NCBI GenBank assembly: GCA_947458875.1
Contig: CANGZD010000010.1
Coordinates: forward strand, 1 to 44,258
Length of the DNA stretch: 44,258 nt
Origin: Sphingobacteriaceae bacterium
GTDB lineage: Bacteria; Bacteroidota; Bacteroidia; Sphingobacteriales; Sphingobacteriaceae
Reading direction: 5' to 3'
Positions 44,202-44,258 of this stretch are shown here, piece after piece. The notes beneath the pieces were generated by a model that saw only the letters and a program-made list of their open reading frames with translations, searched no databases and was not told the DNA's origin. Each line of letters begins with the position of its first letter. The first letter of the stretch is position 1. The translations under genes and the position numbers were made by a program.

Positions 44202-44258
44202 ATGGCTAAAAAACAACAAGCAGAAAAAGAGTTAGAAGCTAAAACAGCTGAACTCGGC
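44202..44258 (+). CDS. rpsA: 30S ribosomal protein S1, N-terminal fragment cut by the window edge
   Basis: Nineteen codons are present, reading MAKKQQAEKELEAKTAELG, the lysine/glutamate-rich start seen in Sphingobacteriales S1 proteins. Position after cmk, the strong promoter and the Shine-Dalgarno-like site support the call. The S1 RNA-binding repeats lie outside the window. Confidence 0.78.
   Translation, partial: MAKKQQAEKELEAKTAELG

Overview
The window is chromosomal DNA from a member of the Bacteroidetes, most likely a Sphingobacteriales/Pedobacter-like organism. The evidence is the gene content: a type IX secretion (T9SS) plug protein and a T9SS sorting domain, DUF4294 and DUF6588 proteins, BshB1, L-lysine 6-transaminase and stand-alone MnmD. 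The -7 promoter motif TAnnTTTG occurs repeatedly, and Shine-Dalgarno sequences are nearly absent. It is gene-dense, with no tRNA, rRNA, insertion sequence, prophage or CRISPR array seen. The first gene is a complete 59-aa basic protein; the last is the first 19 codons of rpsA.

Layout. 1-5.9 kb: small basic protein, pyrD, PAP2 phosphatase, ABC-F ATPase, T9SS plug protein, mnmD. 6-13.2 kb: small membrane protein, valS, a PD-(D/E)XK (HsdR_N-like) protein, holA, EVE protein, acyl-CoA thioesterase, glutathione peroxidase, mazG. 13.3-18.3 kb is the most unusual part. A very large secreted protein there has an intact M4 (thermolysin-type) peptidase domain, a second M4-like domain without any catalytic residues, and Fn3/Ig-like modules. 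Its reading frame is broken at a C7 tract; a small gene encoding essentially only a signal peptide and a T9SS sorting domain follows. 18.3-28.7 kb: LolC/E-type permease, NamZ-like muramidase, fmt, pabC-like gene, rluD, DUF6588 barrel, ACC deaminase-like enzyme, lat, bshB1, DUF4294. 28.7-39.5 kb: a 32-aa membrane sORF, rel, fur-family regulator, purA, pabB, M48 lipoprotein, plsY, nadC, gpmI, a lipoprotein and a TPR protein. 39.5-44.3 kb: lon behind a close match to a sigma-54 promoter, an LpxR-like lipid A deacylase, cmk and rpsA.

Most genes are housekeeping: pyrimidine, purine and NAD synthesis, folate (pabB and pabC, 10 kb apart), translation and tRNA/rRNA modification, the stringent response, proteolysis and envelope biogenesis. 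Two architectural traits recur. Tail-to-tail gene pairs overlap or nearly touch at their stop codons (seven pairs). Exact TAnnTTTG motifs lie 3-18 nt upstream of ten start codons, implying very short 5' leaders. Both helped choose start codons here. Functions are assigned from recognised motifs and family resemblance; no database search was run.
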